Below are positions 25,201-32,896 of a DNA stretch of 35,957 nucleotides, in pieces (position 1 is the stretch's first letter; each line of letters opens with the position of its first letter). The notes under the pieces are model-generated. The model ran no database searches. It was given only the letters and a program-made list of their open reading frames with translations, and was not told the DNA's origin. This DNA is from Desulforhopalus sp. (GTDB lineage Bacteria; Desulfobacterota; Desulfobulbia; Desulfobulbales; Desulfocapsaceae): assembly GCA_030247675.1 (NCBI GenBank), contig JAOTRX010000013.1, forward strand, positions 1 through 35,957, given 5' to 3'. Made by a program: the position numbers and the translations under genes.

Positions 25201-25782
25201 ATTACAATTTGCCGCACCATAATAACTAGATGGCGTCTTTGCGTTAAATTTCATCAGCCCGAAACGAACCTTATCGGCGTTGTCATATATCAACTTGGCA
25301 ATAACCTTTTTAGCCACCTCTATACGAGATTTATTTGCACCCAAGTCCTGGTCATCGAAATTCTGGAAATTCCCCAACCTTAATGTTCTTTGTCTCGTCC
25401 CACCACAAGTCACGACACCTGTCGTACTATTGACTTGAATATTGCCAATCCAATATCCATCTGATAATAAAGCTGTCTTTGCAGCAGCACATTGCCACTT
25501 GGCATCACTATCCAAATTTGCAAAATAAAGGGTATTAAAATTACCATCTCTTTCTCTGTATACATTGTACCTGGGTCTCCCACCTGCATACGAGTAGTCT
25601 GTCTGCCAATCGTATATATCGCCGGGTACGTCCTCAGTCCCCATGCTCCCTGAGTTGTCAAATATAATGAGTACATTTGGTTTCACACTTATATTTGAAA
25701 CACCGTAAATGTCCGTATCGTCGGCCCAAGCGGGTCGTACCATGCACATCAAAAGCAAAACTATTAAGCTAATTTTTTTCAT
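22255..25782 (-). CDS. pilY1: PilY1-type pilus tip protein with VWA domain
   Basis: PilY1 sits at the type IV pilus tip, primes assembly with minor pilins, and affects adhesion and surface sensing. The 1175-residue protein has a signal peptide (cleavage after A20), then a von Willebrand A domain with a complete metal site (D42, S44, S46, T252, D320). Its insertions hold eight cysteines (98, 126, 193, 203, 213, 290, 297, 310). The C-terminal half is the PilY1 beta-propeller (GGNGGMLHAIDDNDGSEKWG, about residue 620 on). An EF-hand-like loop DDNGDGTDD near residue 605 and a second acidic loop DRDLDG near 985 could bind calcium. AGGAG precedes the ATG. It lies downstream of pilX. Confidence 0.95.
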   Translation of the reverse strand: MKKISLIVLLLMCMVRPAWADDTDIYGVSNISVKPNVLIIFDNSGSMGTEDVPGDIYDWQTDYSYAGGRPRYNVYRERDGNFNTLYFANLDSDAKWQCAAAKTALLSDGYWIGNIQVNSTTGVVTCGGTRQRTLRLGNFQNFDDQDLGANKSRIEVAKKVIAKLIYDNADKVRFGLMKFNAKTPSSYYGAANCNTELAAGDKCHEGGYIIAGCGASTTDLIGSFDPATTVFTNSDQSANFGAIGGMQASTYTPLGETMAEAGRYFAGQTSWYNGGTIGTGFPFGKFLSTCAASGTGCRDYSSDSPIQYRCQKSYIIFMTDGAPTQDYNPKLKDNQYINSIKIPAAGKDGAHDYLDDVAYFLAHNDLLKTGSNPSASELLKKGQPGDFEDQTVTTYTIGFKQQLALLQNAATNGGGKYYTADDTSTLSEALNNIITDIQGDSESFTAAAVPISRANKIFAGNFIYYGLFQPKNNKNWVGNVKKYGITNQGVIVDKYGNEAVSGGVLQGNAVSYWSSSADGPAIQKGGSGGKLFDDLEAGFVRKIYTYTGSSNNLTDSTNSFSPGNTALAAINPGLTSQVIGDIRHDNDSEWPYGSFLHSQPLVVHYDDNGDGTDDHSMIYIGGNGGMLHAIDDNDGSEKWGFIPPDLLGDINQLPGATSLQYYVDNSPVLYSYDHDNNKNTAKKKITIFGERRGGTVYTALDISDYNTPLLKYQIKNDILGGGNKVLGLSWGEPKPVTIGYMDGTTYKTKDVFVMAGGYDTNQDNATPAATDDEGRAIYAIDALTGLLQSNINFNVDNFASMTHSIVAVAPFENPQTRTTTRIYAGDMNGNMFAFRDDIFHRNLDKTKDSLLGGYDGKEDGDWGQKLKLFSSPGKKIFYPPNIVNVYFPVSFTYPAGEIDPVADVVQTTKRVGDYVFYGTGDREHPEDITVLNEFYAIKNNWQWNDNVDTASIDESINPEIVKAYIDVLDLGKIKSKADNTVIVDRDLDGKIVASSTTKNFILDITDNLYQNQESDINKQMLFKNYVIDAINHARNKGWFLRFVEADGSQTGEKIVSSPVIYAGVVYFTTYIPEQATAGNSGDPCDNPGARGKGKFYALGARFGEAVFSNFNNAGPDNVPVKEDRSTDLKGKGIPPTVVLALHENQINPIINVGLEIFETAPSEPLVRDYWRLLNR

Positions 25783-25870
25783 GCCACACGCTCCTGTATC
25801 CTGGGGATACTTCTGATAACAAACGTCCTTATTATCCGTATCACTTAATAATCTTTTATGAATATTCTTA

Positions 25871-26536
25871 TTATTTTTTTACAGGAATTGGTCTTGCAAC
25901 CCCTTCTTGTACTATAGCAGTACGGTCATTTACCACTGCGTAACTTGTCACAACAAGGTGGCGGTATTCGGAATCTTGTTGCCCATCCCCTTTTCTTTGT
26001 GAAAAGTCCGCCTCTTCAATGAAGTTTGGCTTATCAATATGTAGCCGAGGTGGAAAATCGTTGGCTGGATGCTTCGCTGGATCTCCAGCAGCACCAAATC
26101 TGAGTAGATCGGACCACGTGGTAACTGGTGTTTTGGTCTCCTCATTTTTTCGGGCTCTGAATGAGCCCACTATCTGACCATTGGGAGCAATGCATTCACT
26201 CAAATCTTCAATGCCATTTGCATTTACATCCGTTATCGGAACAGTAGGAGGGAAGGTTACAGTATCACTCCCAGCTAGGAATGCAGTCGTCACCCAAGCT
26301 ACTGTCCGAAATTTTGCTGTCGCTACACAGCTTTCTTGATTAAAGAAGTCTTCCTTTGCCACACGGTCATTTCCAGCAATCTGTAATTCAACAGTAGTGG
26401 TGTTTAAGGCGAAAGTACCAAACAGGATCAAAACCATCATAACTAATAAAGCAGTGACCAGAACAAAACCACTTTCATTGTTAATGACTCGAACCATGGG
26501 TAATTGCATCATTATCTTATTTCTCCTATTCTTCAC
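25871..26536 (-). CDS. pilX: PilX-type minor pilin
   Basis: The 221-residue protein has a short basic leader and then ESGFVLVTALLVMMVLILFG, a class III-like N-terminal helix. As usual for PilX-N proteins, glutamate is missing at mature position 5, while TTVELQIAGNDRVAKEDFFN matches the family. The head contains an acidic loop DVNANGIED (about residues 103-111) of calcium-binding type. Its start overlaps the pilV stop by four bases (ATGA), indicating translational coupling. PilX is expected to join the tip complex of minor pilins with PilV, PilW and PilY1. Confidence 0.88.
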   Translation of the reverse strand: MKNRRNKIMMQLPMVRVINNESGFVLVTALLVMMVLILFGTFALNTTTVELQIAGNDRVAKEDFFNQESCVATAKFRTVAWVTTAFLAGSDTVTFPPTVPITDVNANGIEDLSECIAPNGQIVGSFRARKNEETKTPVTTWSDLLRFGAAGDPAKHPANDFPPRLHIDKPNFIEEADFSQRKGDGQQDSEYRHLVVTSYAVVNDRTAIVQEGVARPIPVKK

Positions 26537-27042
26537 GCTCTACGCATTGTCCTGTTAATAAGAAGGCTAACTTGTTTTATAACACCTCCTTCGGGCCAAA
26601 CAACACACACCTCAAACCTCATACCTACTTGTTCACCACCTATTTCGGGGTACAATACTGGTGTACCATCCACATAAATAGTGTAATTACCACTTATCTC
26701 GACACTATCAGCTGTGATATTGGCACCACCTGCTCCAACTCCGGCGTATACAGTATTAATTGCGGCATTATTGCTTCTGGTTGCAACATCATCGGGGCTC
26801 ATAGCCAAAATTTGTTCAACTTCATCGAGTGCTCTGGTAGAGGCGTCGGTGATATCATTGGCAAGCGAATTGCCCCTTATAGCACCTATTTGCATGCCAA
26901 ATAAGGCTAGAATGCCAACAGTAAGGATCACCATTGCGAGCAACACTTCTAACAAAGTAAACCCTTCTTTATATCGCAAGGGCATAATTGTCGTTTGAGC
27001 AGTTTGTCTGCTCAACCCAGCTTTATTCGGTTTTAATTTCAT
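26533..27042 (-). CDS. pilV: PilV-type minor pilin
   Basis: This is a type IV minor pilin with the prepilin site EGFTLLEVLLAMVILTVGIL (cleavage after Gly, Glu at mature position 5), then LFGMQIGAIRGNSLAND, typical of PilV. The leader is long and basic, about 27 residues before the glycine. I start at ATG 27042, which overlaps the pilW stop (ATGA) and implies coupled translation; an in-frame GTG eight codons upstream exists within pilW. The head domain (about 105 residues) is beta-rich and ends with SLLINRTMRRA. Order is fimT-pilW-pilV-pilX-pilY1; in Pseudomonas pilV precedes pilW. Confidence 0.9.
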   Translation of the reverse strand: MKLKPNKAGLSRQTAQTTIMPLRYKEGFTLLEVLLAMVILTVGILALFGMQIGAIRGNSLANDITDASTRALDEVEQILAMSPDDVATRSNNAAINTVYAGVGAGGANITADSVEISGNYTIYVDGTPVLYPEIGGEQVGMRFEVCVVWPEGGVIKQVSLLINRTMRRA

Positions 27043-27785
27043 AGATTTCCCGTTATGTTTCTGCACTCTAATCTTGTAACCAATAAGCGCCGACGAAAAT
27101 TATCGTTATATGGGCCCCAGACATCACCGGATGCGGCAGTAAAAGTAGTACCGGCGTTCGTGAAATCTGGATCAGGCCGTCCAGATCTCGCTAAAATAGA
27201 GATGCCAACTGAGGTAATGGCACCTAAATCGTTCGTCTGCTGTCCATTGATATTAAAATATAGAAACTCAATACGTTCTATGTTTTCAGCAATGGCTTGA
27301 TACCCTCCGGCTCCACCAACTTGCCTCCCAAGCGGTAAGGATACATCAGGATTACCATCGCCATCAGCATCTATATCAGGAGTACCATCTCTATCAACAT
27401 CGCTGCCGGCAGCATCTGAGAAGCCAAAATCTATCATTTCTCCATCGTCGTTGAAATCCCTGTCGCCATTGGCATCTAAAGTAAAGCTCATCTGCCCTTT
27501 ACCTGCTACCGTGATTCCCGTTAATGCCGGCTTTCCTACTGATTTATTCGGATCATACCCCGCCATTCTGATTTCTCCGGCCATTGTAAAAATCGCAGCT
27601 CGAATGTTTTGTTGCATTTCCGCGACCTGTTCCTGCGCCACATAAGTCCTTTGCTGGGAAACGTACGCCGTATAGATGGAAATCCCAACAATACTGGAAA
27701 GTGCCAATGCCAGAACCAGCTCGATTAGTGTAAAACCCCCAACTTCTGTTAAGCCTTGACAGGGTTTAAGACCTTCATTTATCAC
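27039..27785 (-). CDS. pilW: PilW-type minor pilin with acidic calcium-type repeats
   Basis: This minor pilin has the prepilin site GGFTLIELVLALALSSIVG and the PilW pattern IRAAIFTMAGEIRMAGYDP. An unusual stretch follows, with acidic loops DANGDRDFNDDGE (about residues 102-114) and DVDRDGTPDIDADGDGNPD (about 128-147). The latter has the DxDxDGxxDxxxDGD rhythm of thrombospondin type 3 calcium repeats. I start at GTG 27785: AGGAGGT lies seven bases before it, while the GTG at 27794 overlaps that ribosome binding site. The protein is about 248 residues. It couples by ATGA overlap to pilV. Confidence 0.88.
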   Translation of the reverse strand: MINEGLKPCQGLTEVGGFTLIELVLALALSSIVGISIYTAYVSQQRTYVAQEQVAEMQQNIRAAIFTMAGEIRMAGYDPNKSVGKPALTGITVAGKGQMSFTLDANGDRDFNDDGEMIDFGFSDAAGSDVDRDGTPDIDADGDGNPDVSLPLGRQVGGAGGYQAIAENIERIEFLYFNINGQQTNDLGAITSVGISILARSGRPDPDFTNAGTTFTAASGDVWGPYNDNFRRRLLVTRLECRNITGNL

Positions 27786-27868
27786 TCCCAGCACCTCCTT
27801 TATATTTTATCAGCGCATATCTTCTATTACGCTTAAATCATGACCACCATGTTTTTAAAAACGAACCA

Positions 27869-28474
27869 CTATAATCTTTCCATCCTCACTGAACCGGCTG
27901 AAGTCATAGTTATACGATAAACTGTTGGAATACTGGTGGAACCAATATTGAGTGTTTTAACCGGAGGTATAACAGCGGGAACACCACCTGGCCAGAAGGC
28001 AAGACCACTGGTTCTAAAACCATCCCCAGCGAGGAAATCATTAGCGGCATTGCCATTAGCGGGAAAGGTAATGGTAGCATCCAGTTGGGTGTTGGTTATG
28101 ACAGTATCACCATTGTTGCATACTTGATCGTTATTGGTGTCAATGAAGATTCTATAGCAGGGTCCAGCAGGAGCAGCACACCCCGGCCATCCCATGCAAA
28201 CACCCGGCGGATTAATCGCTAAGATAGCATTATTATTACTTCTAATAGCCCTGGTCTTTGCCTGCTGCATATCAGACACAATACCTCTCACCGCTCCCTG
28301 CAAACGATACCCGGGCATGAAGGCATTGAGCACTGGAATTGCTATTGCAGAAATCACTGCAATCAATCCAATGACTATCATGACTTCCATTAGAGAGAAA
28401 CCGCGAACGGAACAAAGCGGCACCAGGATTCTCTGTCTCAATAATTTTCTTGTACATACAAAAAATCTTTTCAT
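27869..28474 (-). CDS. fimT: FimT/FimU (GspH-family) pseudopilin, first gene of minor-pilin operon
   Basis: This 201-residue GspH/FimT-type protein has a basic leader of about 25 residues, then GFSLMEVMIVIGLIAVISAI (cleavage after Gly, Glu at mature position 5), and MQQAKTRAIRSNNNAIL, typical of the family. The head has an acidic segment DTNNDQVCNNGD and several cysteines. GGGAG lies before the ATG. It starts the operon of pilW, pilV, pilX and pilY1, and a near-perfect sigma-54 promoter lies 70-85 bases upstream. The gap to pilW is 83 bases. FimU is the equivalent position in Pseudomonas. Confidence 0.88.
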   Translation of the reverse strand: MKRFFVCTRKLLRQRILVPLCSVRGFSLMEVMIVIGLIAVISAIAIPVLNAFMPGYRLQGAVRGIVSDMQQAKTRAIRSNNNAILAINPPGVCMGWPGCAAPAGPCYRIFIDTNNDQVCNNGDTVITNTQLDATITFPANGNAANDFLAGDGFRTSGLAFWPGGVPAVIPPVKTLNIGSTSIPTVYRITMTSAGSVRMERL

Positions 28475-28912
28475 ATTGAAAAATCTCCCTAACCATCAAT
28501 CAAACTCAATAACGGCAGGCCATTCGTCCAGCGAATGACACCTAGCAACTACCGCGCCATTTTCCCTAAACCGCTTTCCAAACAGCTTTTACCTTTATTT
28601 ATCAAAAAGATACACATCAAACATGTAATGTTTACGTTTTCTTGTGGATCATTGCCAACCTCTAAAACATTAAATTTTTTTATAGTTGAGTGGGGGTGAT
28701 TGACAACCTTCTTAATAGTACGTGGTAAAAAACCCTGACCTCCTTCGATAAAAAAATTCTGCAAAATTCAGGAAATGAGAAAATTGTAAGAACCGCCGTT
28801 TATATCCGAGGACAGAAGTTATGTTCGCCCGACAAGTGGTTCAATTCAACTTTATCGTTGCTTCCTATGAGCCTCGTTTTCTAACCAATTATTTAAATCG
28901 AAGAGGAAAATC
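28475..28912. other. Divergent regulatory region between two pseudopilin genes
   Basis: This 438-base AT-rich gap holds the sigma-54 promoter for the minus-strand operon (28544-28559) and a small hairpin in its leader (CATTCG/CGAATG, complement of 28521-28537). A minus-strand open frame at 28549-28764 has no family character and overlaps the promoter, so I do not call it. I see no consensus promoter for the plus-strand gene. Confidence 0.55.
28544..28559 (-). promoter_or_regulatory. Sigma-54 promoter for the minor-pilin operon
   Basis: On the minus strand the sequence is TGGCGCGGTAGTTGCT. It matches the -24/-12 consensus TGGCAYRNNNNTTGCW at all fixed bases except one (G for A at position 5). 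GG and GC are exactly ten bases apart. It lies about 70 bases before fimT, and a sigma-54 activator gene is encoded about 1 kb away. Confidence 0.8.
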
Positions 28913-29410
28913 ATGATAAATTCAAAAGGGTTCACCCTTTCCGAGGTTTTGATGACTCTTGCCATAATGTCGGTTGTTTCAGCAATAGGTGCGCCAACCC
29001 TTCTAAATTTTTCACATCGAACCGAATTCAGAGCAGAGGCCGCGAATTTGGTTGGCTGGTTGAACTGCGCTAGAATCGAGGCCATAAAAACCAATTCAGA
29101 CGTAGTAATTGAAGCAAACTCGAGCGGCTACAAAATATTTGTCGACAACAGCAGAATTCCCGGTCGAGCAAGTGATTGGTCAAAACAATCCGATGAAAAG
29201 CAGCTAACTCATTGTCAGATTAAAAACGGGCTAACTCTTTCGAGTAATTTTCCTAATAACAAGGCGAGGTTCAATGGCACGCCCGGGGTAAAAGCCGGTC
29301 GATTTATTCTTACAGATGCAGGCGGAAACAGGATAGATGTAGTTATCAATGCCGTCGGCAGAGTCCGGGTTGAACAAAAACAACAGCAACTACTGGCGAG
29401 CAATAAGTAA
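28913..29410 (+). CDS. Second GspH/FimT-family pseudopilin
   Basis: This 165-residue protein has a very short leader (MINSKG) and then FTLSEVLMTLAIMSVVSAIG, the prepilin peptidase site with Glu at mature position 5. It continues AANLVGWLNCARIEAIKTNS and ends with an ordinary GspH-like beta-rich head (FILTDAGGNRIDVVINAVGR). GAAGAGGA precedes the ATG. It is transcribed away from the minor-pilin operon and stands alone between that operon and the pilR-like gene. It may be an alternative FimT/FimU subunit or serve a type II-like system; the head differs strongly from the FimT at 27869-28474. Confidence 0.9.
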   Translation: MINSKGFTLSEVLMTLAIMSVVSAIGAPTLLNFSHRTEFRAEAANLVGWLNCARIEAIKTNSDVVIEANSSGYKIFVDNSRIPGRASDWSKQSDEKQLTHCQIKNGLTLSSNFPNNKARFNGTPGVKAGRFILTDAGGNRIDVVINAVGRVRVEQKQQQLLASNK

Positions 29411-29459
29411 CTACCAACAGAGCCGAAATACCATTATATATACCAGTCATCGACAAATA

Positions 29460-30833
29460 TTATGGCTCGAGATTATAGTCTTTTATCTTACTTAGGAGTG
29501 ATGGGTAGCTGATCTCTAGCAGTTCAGCTGCCTGCGTCTTGTTTCCTTTGGTCTGGGCTAATGCTTTATCAATCAGGTATTTTTCAACAAGCACCTTTCC
29601 CTCTTTAATGGAGACCGTTCTTGATAATAAATTCCCTGACTCGCGACGCTCCCTCGGGCTAATGTTCCCGGGTAGGCTCTCTGGCCCAATCCAACCATTT
29701 TCAGCATAAATCACTGCATGTTCCATAGCATTTCTTAATTCACGAACATTACCAGGCCATGGATAACTGCCCAGGACAGCAAGGGTGCCTTGGGTCATCC
29801 CTTTGATTGGAATATTCATTTTGCGACTTTCAATGGCCATGAAGGCATGTGCCAGGATAGGGATATCACCAAGACGGTCGCGCAATGGAGGCAATTTAAG
29901 CTCAACTATGTTTATTCGAAACAGCAGATCCTGACGAAACTGTCCTTGTGCAACTCCTTCTGAAAGATTTTTTGCCGTTGCGGCCAGGACTCGAACATCA
30001 ATTTTTCGGCTTTTTCCCGAACCAAGAGGCCGAATTTCCCTCTCTTGCAAAACCCTGAGGAGCTTAACCTGTAGCGTCAGCGGTAATTCGCCAATTTCAT
30101 CGAGCAGTAAGGTGCCGCCATTAGCCAGCTCAAACAAGCCTTTCCGGTCGGCGTCAGCGCCGGTAAACGACCCCTTCGTATAGCCAAAAAATTCGCTTTC
30201 CAGAAGACTTTCGGGTATTGCACCGCAGTTGATTGAAATAAATGGCCCTTTGTTTCTATAGCTTAGCTTGTGTATCCCCCTTGCAACAAGCTCTTTGCCC
30301 GTGCCGCTTTCTCCGGTGATCAATACCGTAGTATCATGACTTGCGACTCGCTTTGCCAGATTTAGGACTTCCTTTATCGACTGGCTCTCTCCAATAATGT
30401 CCGAGAAACCGAAATCCTTTTCAAGCTCCTGAACTTTGCAACGGAGGTTTTGGTTTTCCTTCTTCAGTTCCATCCGCTCTGCGGCTTTCTCTAGAATACA
30501 AAGTATTTCATCAAGCTTGAATGGCTTGATAATAAAATCATAAGCGCCTGATTTCATAGCCGACACGGCGGTATCAACAGTAGCAAAGGCCGACATCATG
30601 ATAATAGTGGCCTCGATGTTGATATTCTTGGCTTCCTGTAAAAACTGTAAACCATCCATAACCGGCATTTTCAAATCGCAAAGAATAAAATCAAATGGCT
30701 TCTGCTTTGCCGCAACCAACCCCTCCTGCCCATTCGAGGCAGAAAAAATCTCATATCCTTCTTTGCTTAGAAATGCCGACAACATATCCAGCATGTTTTT
30801 TTCATCGTCAATAATCAGGACACTGTGTTTCAT
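29460..30833 (-). CDS. pilR: NtrC-family sigma-54-dependent response regulator (PilR-like)
   Basis: The 457-residue protein has three domains: a receiver (residues 1-120, D9/D10, phosphoacceptor D53), an AAA+ sigma-54 interaction domain (about 140-370) with Walker A GESGTGKE, the sigma-54 contact loop as GSFTGA (a common variant of GAFTGA) and LLLDEIGELP, and a C-terminal Fis-type helix-turn-helix (NKTQAAELLEISYPSLLSKI). It should activate sigma-54 promoters when phosphorylated. It follows the histidine kinase gene after 26 bases, so the two form one system. Location between minor pilins and pilA makes PilR the likely identity, but the name rests on context. Confidence 0.9.
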   Translation of the reverse strand: MKHSVLIIDDEKNMLDMLSAFLSKEGYEIFSASNGQEGLVAAKQKPFDFILCDLKMPVMDGLQFLQEAKNINIEATIIMMSAFATVDTAVSAMKSGAYDFIIKPFKLDEILCILEKAAERMELKKENQNLRCKVQELEKDFGFSDIIGESQSIKEVLNLAKRVASHDTTVLITGESGTGKELVARGIHKLSYRNKGPFISINCGAIPESLLESEFFGYTKGSFTGADADRKGLFELANGGTLLLDEIGELPLTLQVKLLRVLQEREIRPLGSGKSRKIDVRVLAATAKNLSEGVAQGQFRQDLLFRINIVELKLPPLRDRLGDIPILAHAFMAIESRKMNIPIKGMTQGTLAVLGSYPWPGNVRELRNAMEHAVIYAENGWIGPESLPGNISPRERRESGNLLSRTVSIKEGKVLVEKYLIDKALAQTKGNKTQAAELLEISYPSLLSKIKDYNLEP

Positions 30834-30859
30834 TGAGTTAATAGTCAGTAGCTATAGTT

Positions 30860-32413
30860 TTATACTCTTTCGGTGGCGTCATATGATGCTTCGTCCTGTA
30901 AAGGTAGTTCCAACTTTACCGCAACTCCGGAGGGTTCCACATTACTCAAACTAATTTTCCCGCCAAGTCTTTCCATAATAGTGTGGCAAACAAATAATCC
31001 TAGGCCGGTTCCTCTCCCAACTTCCTTTGTGGTAAAAAATGGATCGAAGATATCTTGGAGGTGCGCTTCGTCAATTCCCGCACCATTATCTTGTATAGTG
31101 ACAATCAAGGCCGTCGCCATTGTGCCGGTTGGGGCATTGAATGTTTCGACAACAATCTCTCTTGAGACATATGGAAGTTCGGCCATCGCATCCACGGAGT
31201 TAAGGAAGCAATTAATCAGAACCTGCCGAAGAGCGTCAGTGTCTGCTACTATTTGATCCTGCTCGGCATGAAGCCTTGTGATTATACTGCATCCGGAAAA
31301 CGATTTCTCCAGCTTGATAAAACCAATAACCTCATCAATGACGCCATTTACTGACAATGGCCCTGACGCCGAACGTATCGGCCCTGCAAAATCGAGAAGC
31401 TGTCTGATCAGTTTCTTTATCCTGTCTAGCTCCTGGTAGGCTTTGTCGGAATATTGCTTTTTTTCTTCACTGGACAAATCATCACGACTGAGTAAGCCCA
31501 CATACCCCTGAATAATTGACAGCGGATTACCAATCTCATGGGCGAGTCCGGCTGACAAACGGCCTACCGAAGCCAACTTCTCGGAACGTACCACCAGGTC
31601 ATTTTTATCCTTCAGGTCTTTATTGACTCCCTCCAACTCGCTGACAGTTTGCCGAAGCTTGCGATTATCACTTTCTATCCTATCCAACAAGACATTGAGG
31701 CTGGTCGATAACTTTCGAAAAGCATTTTCCTCATCACTGATCAAGAACAGAGATTGCTGGTCCGAACAATAGTTGTCGGCCTTCTCTACCAGTTTATCGA
31801 GAGGTCTAAAAAGGATGCGTTCCATCCTGAAATAGCCAAGCCCACAGATTATTGCGGTATTGACAATGAGATAGAAGAAAGCAATCAAAACATCCTGTTC
31901 ATACCGCGCATAAATCGGCAGCAAGGACCTCTCTGCCGAGATAGTGCCAACTACCTGACCGGTTCTGCTGAGCAAAGGGACGGCTATCTGAGCGACCTCA
32001 CTTCTTTGGAGGAAAACGTTCCAACTTGATCCGGCAAAACCGATTGCTGGTTTGCCACTGGTTCTTGCTTGTTTTGCTTTCTCAGACAATTCCTCAGGGA
32101 ACAAACAAGGGAAAAGGCCGGTAGCCACATTTTCTTTTAATTCTACCCGCAAGCATGAGAATCCTTCAGTTTTTTCGTCATGCAAATCTTCGTAACTTGC
32201 CATCAACCGTTGACGTTCTTCGTCATTTCCTCCTCCATGATATGTGGCAAATCTGGAAAGTGCCTGCAGGGTAAAACTTGCCAGGCTCACGTCTTCTCGA
32301 ACGGCAGAACGAACTCCAAGAAAAATGAAGATTACGCTTTGCAAGCACATGGCTAAAACGAGCATCAATGCAAAGGTCAGCATAATTCCTGTCTTAGGTC
32401 CTTTTCCTATCAT
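30860..32413 (-). CDS. pilS: Membrane sensor histidine kinase (PilS-like)
   Basis: This is the sensor partner of the NtrC-type regulator. Its layout is an N-terminal membrane helix (GIMLTFALMLVLAMCLQSVI), an extracytoplasmic domain of about 130 residues, a second helix (VLIAFFYLIVNTAIICGLGYF), a HAMP-like linker with coiled coil, then HisKA with LAHEIGNPLSIIQGY and an ATPase domain with NSVDAM, DNGAGI and GTGLGL. Pseudomonas PilS has six helices and a PAS domain, so the input differs here. I favour the ATG at 32413 (MIGKGPKTGIM). An in-frame GTG at 32569 would add 52 residues with a further hydrophobic helix and lacks a clear ribosome binding site. Confidence 0.82.
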   Translation of the reverse strand: MIGKGPKTGIMLTFALMLVLAMCLQSVIFIFLGVRSAVREDVSLASFTLQALSRFATYHGGGNDEERQRLMASYEDLHDEKTEGFSCLRVELKENVATGLFPCLFPEELSEKAKQARTSGKPAIGFAGSSWNVFLQRSEVAQIAVPLLSRTGQVVGTISAERSLLPIYARYEQDVLIAFFYLIVNTAIICGLGYFRMERILFRPLDKLVEKADNYCSDQQSLFLISDEENAFRKLSTSLNVLLDRIESDNRKLRQTVSELEGVNKDLKDKNDLVVRSEKLASVGRLSAGLAHEIGNPLSIIQGYVGLLSRDDLSSEEKKQYSDKAYQELDRIKKLIRQLLDFAGPIRSASGPLSVNGVIDEVIGFIKLEKSFSGCSIITRLHAEQDQIVADTDALRQVLINCFLNSVDAMAELPYVSREIVVETFNAPTGTMATALIVTIQDNGAGIDEAHLQDIFDPFFTTKEVGRGTGLGLFVCHTIMERLGGKISLSNVEPSGVAVKLELPLQDEASYDATERV

Positions 32414-32896
32414 AAACGATCCCACCCAATCCGCCAAGGAACAACAGCTTGATAAACAAGTACTTATCAGCAACCTTGTGTGGTTCTCAACTGTTGAATT
32501 CAGGTTGCCTGCTGTTATTACCATTAACAACAAAAACACAACAATAAATATCTGCCATACAAGAGTCACTTAAACTTCTGAGCCACAATCGCCGATTCAA
32601 CTGCATCAAATTGAGGAAAAAATTCCAATAAGACTTGACATTTTTTGTCACTAACTGCCAAAATGTGTAAAGCGTTATTGAATTTCAAATTAAAAAGAGG
32701 TAATGAAAACCCTGAACTTGTTTCCTGGAAGCAGTTTATTGTATCAGCAAGTCAGCAAGTTATAAATGGCCAATACAAATATTATCAAATGGCATATTTT
32801 GTGAATTAATAACTGCGAAGAAAAGAAGTTCGAGGCGCAAGGACAGTCTGTCCACAACGAAGTACCAATAGCAAAACCCTTAAGGAGGGCAAAATC
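32414..32896. other. Divergent regulatory region between pilS-like gene and pilA
   Basis: The gap shrinks to 327 bases if the longer kinase start at 32569 is used. It holds two candidate pilA promoters. One is sigma-70-like: TTGTAT, 16 bases, TATAAA (about 32738-32766). The other is sigma-54-like at 32790-32805. A TGACA/TGTCA palindrome lies at 32636-32650. The pilA leader carries a small hairpin GGACAG-T-CTGTCC (32841-32853). I see no riboswitch consensus. Confidence 0.5.
32790..32805 (+). promoter_or_regulatory. Candidate sigma-54 promoter for pilA
   Basis: The sequence TGGCATATTTTGTGAA matches the -24 element fully. The -12 element is imperfect: GTGA where TTGC is expected, so the GC pair is GA. 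Spacing from GG to G is correct. It lies about 90 bases before the pilA ATG and next to a sigma-54 activator gene. Confidence 0.4.

Noticed and set aside
28549..28764. Minus-strand open frame of 71 codons between the two pseudopilin genes
   Set aside because: It has no family character and no clear function, and its 3' end overlaps the sigma-54 promoter; treated as non-coding.
32570..32896. Possible cyclic-di-GMP (GEMM) riboswitch before pilA
   Set aside because: I looked for the conserved GCAAAGC and GGGCC-type core and did not find it; only a small unrelated hairpin is present.
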